A stretch of DNA of 64,000 nt, taken from positions 2,513,501-2,577,500 of the forward strand of contig NZ_CP106735.1 in the NCBI RefSeq assembly GCF_025639805.1, given 5' to 3'. Within the stretch, counting starts at the first letter, position 1. Every line of letters begins with the position of its first letter. Source of the stretch: Reichenbachiella carrageenanivorans. GTDB lineage: Bacteria; Bacteroidota; Bacteroidia; Cytophagales; Cyclobacteriaceae. Under the pieces are notes generated by a model. It worked only from the letters and a program-made list of their open reading frames with translations, made no database searches and was not told the DNA's origin. This document shows positions 1-9,400 of this stretch, in pieces. The position numbers and the translations under genes are program-made.

Positions 1-1964
1 TTGTATTGGCCATTGGTATTGTGGTGGATGATGCCATTGTGGTGGTGGAAGCCGTACAGCATTATATAGATCACGAGAAGCTTTCGCCAAAAGAAGCGAC
101 CAAGCGAGCCATGAAAGACATTACTGCGCCAGTGATTGCTATTGCCTTGATTTTGGCGGCGGTGTTTATCCCAGTAGGTTTTATCCCTGGTATTGTGGGG
201 CGATTGTATCAGCAGTTTGCGATCACGATTGCGATCTCTGTTTTGATCTCTGCTTTCGTGGCACTTACGCTTACACCAGCGCTTTGTTCACTTATGCTGA
301 GACCAATGAACCTGTCTGATAAATCTACAGGGATCAATCGTTTTTTCTTTCGGTTCAATGCTTGGTTTGAGCGTGTAACGCAGTCTTATGGGCAAGGAGT
401 GAAAAAATCGATCAAAGCTACACCTATGGTTCTGGTGATATTGGCCTGTATTTATGTAGGCACGGTGGGTATGTTTGCCGCTAAGCCTACGGGCTTTATT
501 CCTTCCGAAGATGAAGGTCGTTTGTTCATTGCCATGGAATTGCCGGAAGGCTCATCTACTGCCAGAACCTTAGAGACGATGGATAAGGTGGGTGATATAT
601 TGGCGGAGCACAAAGCCATCAAAAACTACACTGGTATTGCAGGTTTGAATGCGATCAACTTCTCATTCAAATCCAATAGTGCGACCTACTTCTTGCAAAT
701 GCACCCATGGGCAGAGCGAAAAGATCCTTCGCTTCAACTGCAAAGTGTAATCAATCAGCTCAACGGGCAGTTTGCAGGTATTCACGAAGCGGTCATTCGG
801 GTGGTTTCGCCTCCAGCTATTCCTGGATTGGGTCAGACAGGCGGGTTTAGTTTTATGCTAGAGCAGCGTGCTGGTGGAGATGTAAAAGAACTCGAAAGCG
901 TACTGGGGCAATTTCTCATGGCGGCCAATCAGCGGCCAGAGATCGCGATGGCGTATAGCTTTTTTACCGCTAGAGCGCCTGGGTATCATGTAGAAGTAGA
1001 TCGTGAGAAAACCAAGAAGCTGGGAGTACGAGTTTCGGATGTGTTTTCTACCATGTCGTCTTTTATGGGAAGCCAGTATGTGAATGACTTTACACGTTAC
1101 GGCCGAAACTTCCGTGTGGTGGCTCAGGCCGATACCCTATACAGAATGGACATTAAAAATCTAGAGAAATATTATGTGCAAAATCAGCGAGGAGAGTCTA
1201 TTCCGCTGAGTGCGCTGGTGACTTACAAAGTGGTGGAAAGTGCGCCTGTAATCTCGCATTACAATCTATTTAGATCTGCGGAGATCAATGGGGGGGCTGC
1301 ACCAGGCTACAGTAGTGGACAGGCCATGGATGCACTCAAAGAAGTAGCTGCCGAAGTATTGCCAGCAGGGTATAGTTATGACTTTTCAGGGCTGAGTAGG
1401 GAAGAACTCTCGGCAGGCAACAGTACGATTGTCATATTTGGACTGTCGATCGTGTTTGTCTTGCTGCTGTTGGCGGCTCTGTACGAAAGCTGGTCGGTAC
1501 CGTTTTCGATTTTGTTTGCCGTGCCATTGGGTGCGTTTGGAGCGATCTTGGCACTCACGTTTTTGCCACACCTAAGCAACAATGTATATGCACAGATTGG
1601 ATTGATCACGTTGATCGGCTTGGCAGCGAAAAATGCCATCCTGATTGTGGAATTTGCCAAAGAGCGGGTAGATGCTGGGATGGAGTTGATAGCGGCTACC
1701 ATCGAGGCCGTCAAACTTAGGTTGCGTCCAATCATCATGACATCGCTGGCCTTTATTCTGGGTGTGGTGCCTTTGGCGATGGCGTCTGGTGCAGGTGCTG
1801 TGGCTCGTCAGACCATCGGGTGGACGGTGATCGGAGGGATGCTTGCCGCTACGTTCTTAGCCATATTCGTTGTGCCAGTATTGTATGTGGTCATTACCAA
1901 ACTGGCCTATGGCAAAAAAGGATTGGCAGCGCTAGAGGCACAAGCTTCGAGTGAGCCTTCGTAG
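1..1964 (+). CDS. RND efflux transporter, AcrB/HAE1 type (5' truncated)
   Basis: This is the C-terminal part (about 650 residues of a usual 1,020-1,050) of an inner-membrane RND pump that exports drugs or other amphiphiles by proton antiport with a periplasmic adaptor and an outer-membrane channel. The reading frame is open from the first bases, so the true start lies outside the window. The first residues (GIVVDDAIVVVEAV) are the conserved TM4 segment carrying the two adjacent Asp residues of the proton relay. After this come the remaining membrane helices of the first half, a large periplasmic porter/docking domain with the FIPSEDEG motif that opens the second half, and the last block of five or six helices. 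A strong terminator follows 42 bp downstream. The substrate cannot be told from the sequence. The family call is secure. Confidence 0.95.
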   Translation, partial: VLAIGIVVDDAIVVVEAVQHYIDHEKLSPKEATKRAMKDITAPVIAIALILAAVFIPVGFIPGIVGRLYQQFAITIAISVLISAFVALTLTPALCSLMLRPMNLSDKSTGINRFFFRFNAWFERVTQSYGQGVKKSIKATPMVLVILACIYVGTVGMFAAKPTGFIPSEDEGRLFIAMELPEGSSTARTLETMDKVGDILAEHKAIKNYTGIAGLNAINFSFKSNSATYFLQMHPWAERKDPSLQLQSVINQLNGQFAGIHEAVIRVVSPPAIPGLGQTGGFSFMLEQRAGGDVKELESVLGQFLMAANQRPEIAMAYSFFTARAPGYHVEVDREKTKKLGVRVSDVFSTMSSFMGSQYVNDFTRYGRNFRVVAQADTLYRMDIKNLEKYYVQNQRGESIPLSALVTYKVVESAPVISHYNLFRSAEINGGAAPGYSSGQAMDALKEVAAEVLPAGYSYDFSGLSREELSAGNSTIVIFGLSIVFVLLLLAALYESWSVPFSILFAVPLGAFGAILALTFLPHLSNNVYAQIGLITLIGLAAKNAILIVEFAKERVDAGMELIAATIEAVKLRLRPIIMTSLAFILGVVPLAMASGAGAVARQTIGWTVIGGMLAATFLAIFVVPVLYVVITKLAYGKKGLAALEAQASSEPS

Positions 1965-2005
1965 ATAAAGATCATATATAGTTTATAGTTTTTGGTTGTT
2001 AGATA

Positions 2006-2036
2006 GGGCTGCTCGAGAGGGCAGCCCTTGTTTTGT
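2006..2036 (+). terminator. Intrinsic terminator after the RND gene
   Basis: A perfect 7-bp GC-rich stem (GGGCTGC / GCAGCCC, 2006-2012 and 2021-2027) with an 8-nt loop is followed by the T-rich run TTGTTTTGTTT. It lies 42 bp past the RND stop codon, which is the classic position for a Rho-independent terminator. Confidence 0.85.
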
Positions 2037-2438
2037 TTATGGTTTTGAAAGTGGCAGTTTGCAGATCATTTGTTTGTCAGGTTAATGTTTGTGTGATCCT
2101 GTAAAAGAAAGGAATTCCCCCAGAATACTAGAGCTTAAAGTGTAGTGATTCAATTTGCCGTTGAACCTATGTAGTTCTACAGAAACTAAGTTTATCAAAG
2201 TCTTTACAAGACAGCCAAGCCGCTTGACAGGCCAAGTAACGGGGTATATGTAACAGGACTCTGGGTAAAAGGATACAGCGATATGAGAAATGTATCATGT
2301 ATCAGGTAATTATGGATAATTATACTGCGCTCTTGCGTGAAGGATTTAGACAAGTTTGTGTTAGATCAAAAATTGACAACGATATTTTGAGGTGGGTTGA
2401 GATTCATTTCAAAATGCTAAATTTAAGAAAGCAAGACT
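2037..2438. other. Intergenic region before the CBM96/beta-helix gene
   Basis: Roughly 400 bp with no long ORF. One TGTAAC hexamer (2249-2254) matches the motif that is clustered upstream of SusC and of the 11397 lipoprotein gene, so this gap may carry a related regulatory site. A 49-codon ORF (2297-2446) is listed separately. No clear Bacteroidota -33/-7 promoter pair was found by eye. Confidence 0.4.
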
Positions 2439-2446
2439 ATGAGTAA
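2297..2446 (+). CDS. Possible 49-aa small protein overlapping the next start
   Basis: An ATG-initiated ORF of 49 residues (MYQVIMDNYTALL... ending ...LRKQDYE) whose stop codon overlaps the first codons of the downstream secreted-protein gene by 8 bp. The product is hydrophilic and mixed-charge, with no signal peptide or recognised domain. A position directly before a gene with a short overlap is typical of a coupled leader ORF, but an ORF this long can arise by chance in an AT-rich gap. It could also be a remnant of a longer gene. I do not recognise it. Confidence 0.25.
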   Translation: MYQVIMDNYTALLREGFRQVCVRSKIDNDILRWVEIHFKMLNLRKQDYE

Positions 2447-5345
2447 AATGTATACGGTTCTGTCCATCGTGGTGCTGAGTATTGTTATGCCATTGATGGG
2501 CCATGCACAAGAAGTACTTACTCCTGCAGCAGATAGCTATGTGCGGGGAGGAGATTTTTCCAATGATAATTATGGGGCTGAAGAAAAGCTGGATTGTAAA
2601 TTAGGAGGGTCAGATGAGTGGACGAGAGAGACTTATTTAAAATTCGATTTGTCATCACTTACCGAGCCAGTAGTAGTGAGTGCTATCCTTAGACTCAAAG
2701 TAGCTCAAGGTGGTGGCGGTGGAGATATCGACACGCATACGGCCTTTTTTGTGGCGGACGATTCTTGGGTAGAAACTTCGATTACGTGGGACAACAAGCC
2801 CACGCCAGGAGCTGAGTTGGGAGGCGAAAGAAGCCCTGCAAAAGACGCTTGGTTAGAAATAGATTTGACTGATCAGGTAGAAATAGAATACGAAGGGGAT
2901 CAGGTGATTTCTTTGGCGCTGAGTTCGAGTGGCGAAGAGGTGATCTACTACCATTCTAAAGAAGCTGTTTCTTCTGACGATCGCCCACAGTTGGTATTGG
3001 TGATGAGCAACGACCAAGTAGCGCCTGCCGCGCCTGTAGGCTTGTCTGCTACGGTACTTAGCGATAGCGAAATAGATTTGACATGGAATGCCAGCGCAGA
3101 AGGAGATTTAGCACATTACAATATCATGCGTTCGTCTGATAATGGTAGTACATACACGCAGATAGCTGAAAAAATCACAGCTACCAGTTATAGCGATATT
3201 GATTTATTGCCATCTACTACCTATTTCTATACGGTAACTGCGGTAGACGATTCTCGAAACGAATCTGATGCTAGCTCAGCTGTGTCTAAGACTACTGATG
3301 CACCACCTGCACCACCCGCAGCACCTACTGTGCTTGCTGTAGTTAGCAGTACGGGGTATCAGGTAAATCTGACTTGGACAGACAATGCGACAAACGAGCG
3401 TGGATTTTCATTAGAAAGAAAAACAACGGGAGACTTTGCTGAAGTAGAAGAATTAGATGAAGACCTTGTTAGTTTTTCTGACAAAGAATTGAACCCATCA
3501 ACTACTTATATTTACCGAATACGAGCTTTCAATGCAGGAGGTAACTCTGCGTATTCTAATGAAGTTTCGGTGACTACAACGGCACCAGATTCTTATTATG
3601 TAGATGCCATTTCGGGTGACGATGGCCATGCAGGTACGAGTGAAGGAACAGCATGGAAGACTTTGCAAAAAGTGAGCAGCCATACTTTCCTACCAGGAGA
3701 GAAAGTACTTTTCAAAACAGGATCTGTATGGAATGAGAGATTGACCTTGAATGGCTCAGGTATCGAAGGAAGCCCGATCATAGTAGATATGTACGGTACA
3801 GGCAACAAGCCGATTTTCAATGGAGGAGGAGGTAGCCAAGGCTTGCCTACTGTTTTCTTAGAAAATGCCGAATATTGGGAAATCAACAATTTAGAAATCA
3901 CCAACTCTGATGGCTCAAATACCTATCAAAGTAATTTGTGGGGTATCATGGTAGATGTAACAGAAGCTGGTGAGTTTAACCATATCTATATCCGCAATTG
4001 CTACATCCATATGATCAATGGAGAGGTGTCGTTGGCAGATGCGCCGAACGAAGGAAAAGAAACAGGAGGCATTACTGTCACGGTAAGCAGTGGATCGTCT
4101 GACCCAGCGTGGTACAGAGATTTGAAAATTCAGAATAACAGAATAGGAGGAGAACTAGGCGGTGACTTGGTGAGTGGTATGGGTATTTCTACCGAATCAA
4201 CACACGGGAAAATCCAATTGGGAGAAGATCGTAAGTTGTTCCAGGAAGTAGTAGTGACCGAAAACGTGATCGGGCCTACAGGACGAAATAATGCGGTGAT
4301 ACGGGTAAGTGAGAAGGCTTTGGTAGAGCATAATTTGTTCAAAGATTCAAGTCGAAAAATGACAGGGCATAACGTGTACAACTATAACACGCTCGACTTT
4401 GTGATTCAGTATAATGAAGCCTATGGCAACGTAGGGCCATCTACCGATAAAGATAGAGGTGGATATGATGCCGATTATCAGTCGCAAAACACATATATCC
4501 AATACAACTATAGCCACGACAACAACTGGACACTGGGTATCATGAAAAGAGCAACTAACGAAAATGTTGTGTTTAGATACAACATCGCTCAGAACGATAA
4601 GCACTCCGTTTTCCGATATGGGTTTAATAGTGACAGAGGACTCACAGATGCACATGTGTATAATAATACCTTTTATGTCTCGTCAGATTATACCATCGAA
4701 GTATTTGGTGTGAGAACGGCTTTAAACACCGAATTTTATAATAACATTTTCTACTTCGAAAATGAGGCTACTTGGGGGACTAGTACACAAGGGCTCCCAA
4801 TCAACTGTACTTTCGAAAACAACTGTTTTTATAACATTTCACCCAAAGGGACAAATTACCTCACGACCAATCCTAGTCTTGTAGATCCAGGTACAGGAGG
4901 TGAGGATATTGATTGGGATGAATATCCTAACATCTTACAGGGATACAAACTACAGGAAACGTCCATTTGTATAGATGCAGGTAAAGTGATAGAAAATAAT
5001 GGCGGACAGGATTTTTGGGGCAACGCTCTATACAATGGTCTGCCAGATATAGGTGCGCATGAGTATGCAGAAGAGAAACTGGTTACTGCTACTGTAGATG
5101 TGCCTGCTCTGGTGCTTGCTTATCCTAACCCATTCGTAGATGAAGTCAACTTTAACTTGCCTGTAGATGCAGAAAGTGTTGTGATCTACGACATGTCAGG
5201 AAAAAGTATTGCCAATCTAAATACCGATGATGGAAGTAAAACCTTAACTTGGAGACCAGCAGCAAATGATTCAACGGGTACGTTGATCTACCATATCAAC
5301 AGACGAAATGGTGATGCTATTACTGGTAAATTGATTAGAAAATAA
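2439..5345 (+). CDS. Secreted CBM96-like/FN3/beta-helix protein with T9SS sorting domain
   Basis: This is a multidomain extracellular protein of 968 residues. A signal peptide (about 1-23, ending GHAQ) is followed by a DNRLRE/CBM96-like beta-sandwich (about 25-190, motif PAADSYVRGG), two fibronectin type III domains (about 197-285 and 293-380) and a long right-handed parallel beta-helix (about 385-875, opening YYVDAISGDDGHAG). A type IX secretion C-terminal domain ends the protein (about 888-968, motif YPNPF, then repeated beta-strands ending KLIRK). Beta-helix proteins of this build in polysaccharide loci are often polysaccharide lyases or hydrolases, but I cannot identify a catalytic site. 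The neighbourhood suggests it binds or cuts the target glycan outside the cell. A terminator-like hairpin starts about 40 bp after the stop. Confidence 0.85.
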   Translation: MSKMYTVLSIVVLSIVMPLMGHAQEVLTPAADSYVRGGDFSNDNYGAEEKLDCKLGGSDEWTRETYLKFDLSSLTEPVVVSAILRLKVAQGGGGGDIDTHTAFFVADDSWVETSITWDNKPTPGAELGGERSPAKDAWLEIDLTDQVEIEYEGDQVISLALSSSGEEVIYYHSKEAVSSDDRPQLVLVMSNDQVAPAAPVGLSATVLSDSEIDLTWNASAEGDLAHYNIMRSSDNGSTYTQIAEKITATSYSDIDLLPSTTYFYTVTAVDDSRNESDASSAVSKTTDAPPAPPAAPTVLAVVSSTGYQVNLTWTDNATNERGFSLERKTTGDFAEVEELDEDLVSFSDKELNPSTTYIYRIRAFNAGGNSAYSNEVSVTTTAPDSYYVDAISGDDGHAGTSEGTAWKTLQKVSSHTFLPGEKVLFKTGSVWNERLTLNGSGIEGSPIIVDMYGTGNKPIFNGGGGSQGLPTVFLENAEYWEINNLEITNSDGSNTYQSNLWGIMVDVTEAGEFNHIYIRNCYIHMINGEVSLADAPNEGKETGGITVTVSSGSSDPAWYRDLKIQNNRIGGELGGDLVSGMGISTESTHGKIQLGEDRKLFQEVVVTENVIGPTGRNNAVIRVSEKALVEHNLFKDSSRKMTGHNVYNYNTLDFVIQYNEAYGNVGPSTDKDRGGYDADYQSQNTYIQYNYSHDNNWTLGIMKRATNENVVFRYNIAQNDKHSVFRYGFNSDRGLTDAHVYNNTFYVSSDYTIEVFGVRTALNTEFYNNIFYFENEATWGTSTQGLPINCTFENNCFYNISPKGTNYLTTNPSLVDPGTGGEDIDWDEYPNILQGYKLQETSICIDAGKVIENNGGQDFWGNALYNGLPDIGAHEYAEEKLVTATVDVPALVLAYPNPFVDEVNFNLPVDAESVVIYDMSGKSIANLNTDDGSKTLTWRPAANDSTGTLIYHINRRNGDAITGKLIRK

Positions 5346-5347
5346 GG

Positions 5348-6415
5348 ATGAGATTTTTAATGACTTCGGTTATAAATAATAAGTTTTCAAACCTTCGACT
5401 CTCAGGAGTCGAAGGTTTGATTTTTATGTGCCTATGGGTGTTACAAGGATGCTCTCCAGCACAAAAGGAGTATTTTGTTGAGATAGATGATTTGCCAGTG
5501 ACCGAAGCCGAGTTTAGGCTGTATCTCGACCGAAATATAGCCAGAACCTACAACTACTATTATCAAGAGTGGGGAGTAAATGCACATACTGAATTTTGGG
5601 AAACCAAGTATGGAGACAAGACCCCAAAGGAATATATCAAAGCAATGGCTCTAGCTCAGTTGGTTGAGATCAAATCTAGACAGCGTTTGGCCACTCAAAT
5701 GGGGCTAATCAAAGAGTTTACCTACGATTCACTGCAGCATTGGTGGGTGCAGGACAATGCAAGCCGAAAACTCAAAAAAGCAAGTGGAGGGATTGTATAC
5801 GGTCCTGTGGAGCGAAAATTCGAAGATTTTTACGACTATTTCTATGCTAGTTTGTTCAATAATCTCCAGGAAATGGCTTACGAAAAGCTATTCACGCCGA
5901 GTCCAGCCGAGATCAAAGCTTATTATGAATTGAATAAAGAGAAGTGGTTTGTCTATATACCAGAAGTAGAAGCAGAATATCTTGAATTTGAATTTGATGG
6001 ATCGAAGGATAAAAAGCAGCTACTTTCGCAAGTTGAATCTGCCGAAGCGGCACTCACCAATGGCGCAGATATGCGTAGCATAGCGGCAGGTTACCCAAGA
6101 GGGCAGTACCGACATCAAACTTTTGTCAAGAGTGATGAGGTCTTAGGAGAAGAAGACGTAGAAGGCCAACTCAACGCTTGGGCATTAGGACTTGATACCA
6201 ATGAAATCAAAACCTTTATAGGTCGTTCTACCATTTATTTGATGCATGGCATCGAAAAAGCAGCTCCTAAAGCGTATCCATATGACGAAATTGAAAGAGA
6301 CGTCATTTGGTACTATCGCAAGAATCACTATCAGGAGTTGTTAGACAGCCTGAGTGCTCAAGCTAAGGTCGTGATCAATCAGGAGTCATTTGATCGTATG
6401 AAGGTCCAACCTTAG
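5348..6415 (+). CDS. SurA/PpiC-like periplasmic foldase lipoprotein
   Basis: The 355-residue product has a lipoprotein signal (hydrophobic stretch at about 24-33, lipobox LQGC, Cys35) and a body with the layout of SurA-type peptidyl-prolyl isomerases. A helical N-terminal chaperone segment (VTEAEFRLYLDRN... about 50-190) is followed by a degenerate parvulin-like segment (about 200-300) and a C-terminal helix. Such proteins assist folding of exported or outer-membrane proteins; here the client could be the secreted beta-helix protein just upstream. The start is uncertain. ATG 5348 gives a complete signal peptide but places a strong terminator hairpin inside codons 14-26, whereas ATG 5426 avoids the hairpin but leaves only seven residues before the lipobox Cys. 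Isomerase activity is unproven, since I see no clear active-site set. Confidence 0.65.
   Translation: MRFLMTSVINNKFSNLRLSGVEGLIFMCLWVLQGCSPAQKEYFVEIDDLPVTEAEFRLYLDRNIARTYNYYYQEWGVNAHTEFWETKYGDKTPKEYIKAMALAQLVEIKSRQRLATQMGLIKEFTYDSLQHWWVQDNASRKLKKASGGIVYGPVERKFEDFYDYFYASLFNNLQEMAYEKLFTPSPAEIKAYYELNKEKWFVYIPEVEAEYLEFEFDGSKDKKQLLSQVESAEAALTNGADMRSIAAGYPRGQYRHQTFVKSDEVLGEEDVEGQLNAWALGLDTNEIKTFIGRSTIYLMHGIEKAAPKAYPYDEIERDVIWYYRKNHYQELLDSLSAQAKVVINQESFDRMKVQP
5387..5425 (+). terminator. 14-bp perfect hairpin with T-run, inside the annotated start of the next gene
   Basis: The arms at 5387-5400 and 5407-5420 are perfectly complementary over 14 bp with a 6-nt loop (CTCAGG), and five T follow directly (5421-5425). 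This is a textbook intrinsic terminator for the 2439-5345 gene. It nevertheless lies within codons 14-26 of the longest form of the downstream lipoprotein ORF, directly before an in-frame ATG at 5426. Confidence 0.75.
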
Positions 6416-6438
6416 CGATTCTGCAGTTTAGTTATAGC

Positions 6439-9400
6439 TTAAGACACGTTTTTCTTATTGTACTCTGAAGGAGTCATGCCAAATTCTTTTTTGAAGCATG
6501 ATCGGAAATAATCTGAATCATTAAACCCGACCATGTGTCGGATCTGATCGATGTTTACTTTCTTCTGAGAGAGCAGCTGCCCCGCTTTTCTGATTCGATA
6601 AGACCTGATAAACTCGTTGGGAGACATATTCATCAAGGATTTGATCTTGCGGTAAAAGTGTACCCTGCTGATTCCGATTTCTTTGCTTAGTCGATCCACA
6701 GACAAGTTTGTGTCCGAAATATTATCATCGATATATTTGATTGCATCCTTGATCAGGTTTTCCTCATGAGAGGAAATGTTTTCGGGCATTAACAATGATT
6801 TTTTCTCAAACTGCATACGGATTTTTTCTCTTCTTGAGATCAGCGTATTCACTCTGCTTTTGATGGAGTCTAAGTTTTTGTCGATTTCTATATACTCATC
6901 TGCATTTAGGTCGCGATGAAAACTATCGTCGCGCTTTTCTTTCATTAGGAAAATGATAGGAATATTCAATGTCCGCTCATCAGTCCTTATTTTCTGACAC
7001 AGTTCTACGCCATCGATGATCTCTAGTTCCTCATTGATGATAATGAGGCTAGGCATTAGATCTAAGGCCACCTTCCATCCCTCCATGCCATCTTTGGTGG
7101 AGTAAATGTGGTATTGGTCTTGTAGCTGATTGCGTATGCTTTTAGTGATGTTTTCGTCTTTGTCGATTACCAAAATGTTTTGTCCATGATTGCCTTGGTC
7201 TGGATTAGATTCCTCGATTTTCTCTATAGGCTCGTAGTTTTCTTTTGACAAGGAAGTTTCCTCGTATTTCTTCAAAATTTCATCGGCTATATCTGACGGG
7301 TCGAAATGCTCGTGGCCAACTTTTAGAGAAATACACATTTTAGTCAACCCTGCTCGTTTTTCGTCTCCTTGGATACTTTCTACACTGATTGTGCCGTGGT
7401 GCTGACTAATGATTTTTTTGGAATGGTCTAGTCCTATGCCATCACTCATGGAGATACGGCTGCCATTTTTCGACAGGTGATAAAATCTGTCGAACAGGTG
7501 GGGGATATCTTCTGCCGCGTATCCCTTGCCATTGTCTTCGATAATCAAATCTATGCGCTCATTTACTGTTGAGCCTTCTGCATTTACATGCTTTTTGATG
7601 TACAGATTGAGCTTGCCATTTTCATTGCTGTGCTTAAAGGCATTGGACACCAGGTTGTTGATCACAAATACAAACTTGGTGGGGTCGATCCATACTGGAA
7701 ATTCTTCTTCTTCAGCAATGATGTTGAAGTCAATGTTTTTGATTTTAGATAATTCAAAAAAATCGACTGCCGTATGCCGGGTAAATGATACCAAATCGAG
7801 ATGTTGTATGCGCAAGATGCTGTTGCCGGTTTCTAGTTTTCGCACATCCACGATTTGATTGATTAGGTTTAGTATGTTCTCCGCATTTCGTTTAGCTATT
7901 TTGAGCCTTTTCTTTACCGCTGGCTCTACTTTTTGTGCAAGGATGTCTTCTATAGGAGACAAGATGAGCGTGAGAGGCAGTTTGAATTCATGTGAAATAT
8001 TGATGAAAAACTGAGATTTGAGCTGAGACAATTCCGCTGCTTTTTTCTTTTCAAGTTCTTCCACCTTGAGTTTGTTTTTTAGTGCTTGCCAGGTAGCAGA
8101 AAAATGGTAGAACAAATACATCAATAGTAGTATCACTACGGTGTATATAACAAAAGCGAAGGCCGATTTGTAAAACGGAGGGTGTACGACGATATCGATC
8201 GAAGTATAATCTTCAAACCAGACCTGATTCGAGCTGCTGGCTTTAAGTTTTAGTGTGTATTTGCCTGGGGGTAGATAGTTTAAATTCAAGGTGTTTTCAT
8301 CCAGCATTTGCCATTCTGGAGACAAGCCCTCAAGGAAATAAGAATAGTAGATGTGATATTGCTGGCTATAGTTGATTGTGGATAGAAATAACTTGATGAT
8401 GGTTTCGTCATGATTGAATGCGATAGACTTTAGGTTCTGTACATTTCCATATTTAGCTAGGAGGTCGTCATTTTTCATGATGCTTTGCTGGTTGATAGAC
8501 AAATCCTTCAACCAAACTTTAGGAAATACATGACTGGAATTGATTTTAGACGGATTGAATTTGATCAGTCCATTTCTGGTTCCAAAATACATTTCACCCT
8601 GGGTGGATGTTACAGAGGACCGGGGTAGAAACAATACCTCTGTGCCCAGGTTATTCACGGTAAAATCCACGATATTGAATTTGAGTGCATGAATATTTGT
8701 GGGGTGATTGGTTTCTATTTTAGAGATTCCTTCAAAGGTAGTTACCCACAGGTTTTGTTTTTCGTCTATTTCCATGGACTTCACTCTATTGCTGTACAGG
8801 CCTTCCTCTTTGGTCAAGGTCCTGTGTTCATTTGTCCTCGGGTCGTAAAATATAAGTCCCGAGTTTTCAGTGCCTATCCATAGTCTATTGTTGAGGTCTC
8901 GTTTGATGACTCGTATGTTACGATGTTCGAAATTTAAGTTTTTGCCATGGATCGATAGTGTTTGAGCAGTCTTAGAGTCAAACGCCGACAGACCTGCATT
9001 GGATCCAATCCAGATTGTACCATTTTCGGTGGCGTTCAATGCGAATATGAAATTTGAGGATCTGTTGAAATGGTTGTAGTACTGTGTGAATTCCTCTTTG
9101 TCTGGCTCAAAGCCGTAGAGCCCGCTGCCATTCGTTGCCACCCATATCTGATTATTGGCATATATGATATTGTTTATTTCCTTTAGACTGTTATCCAGAT
9201 TGTCGTCTAGGGGATAGGTTTTTAGGATGTCATTGATACGGTCGTATTTGATGATTCCATCGCTGGTACCGATCCATATATTGCCTTTTCCGTCGTAGAC
9301 CATGCAGCGAGTTCTAATGTCGTCGGCTTTGCGTACAGATATCGTTTTTTCGTTTTTTAGGCTATCCGAAGATGTAGGTAGGTAAAACAAGCCTTGGTTG

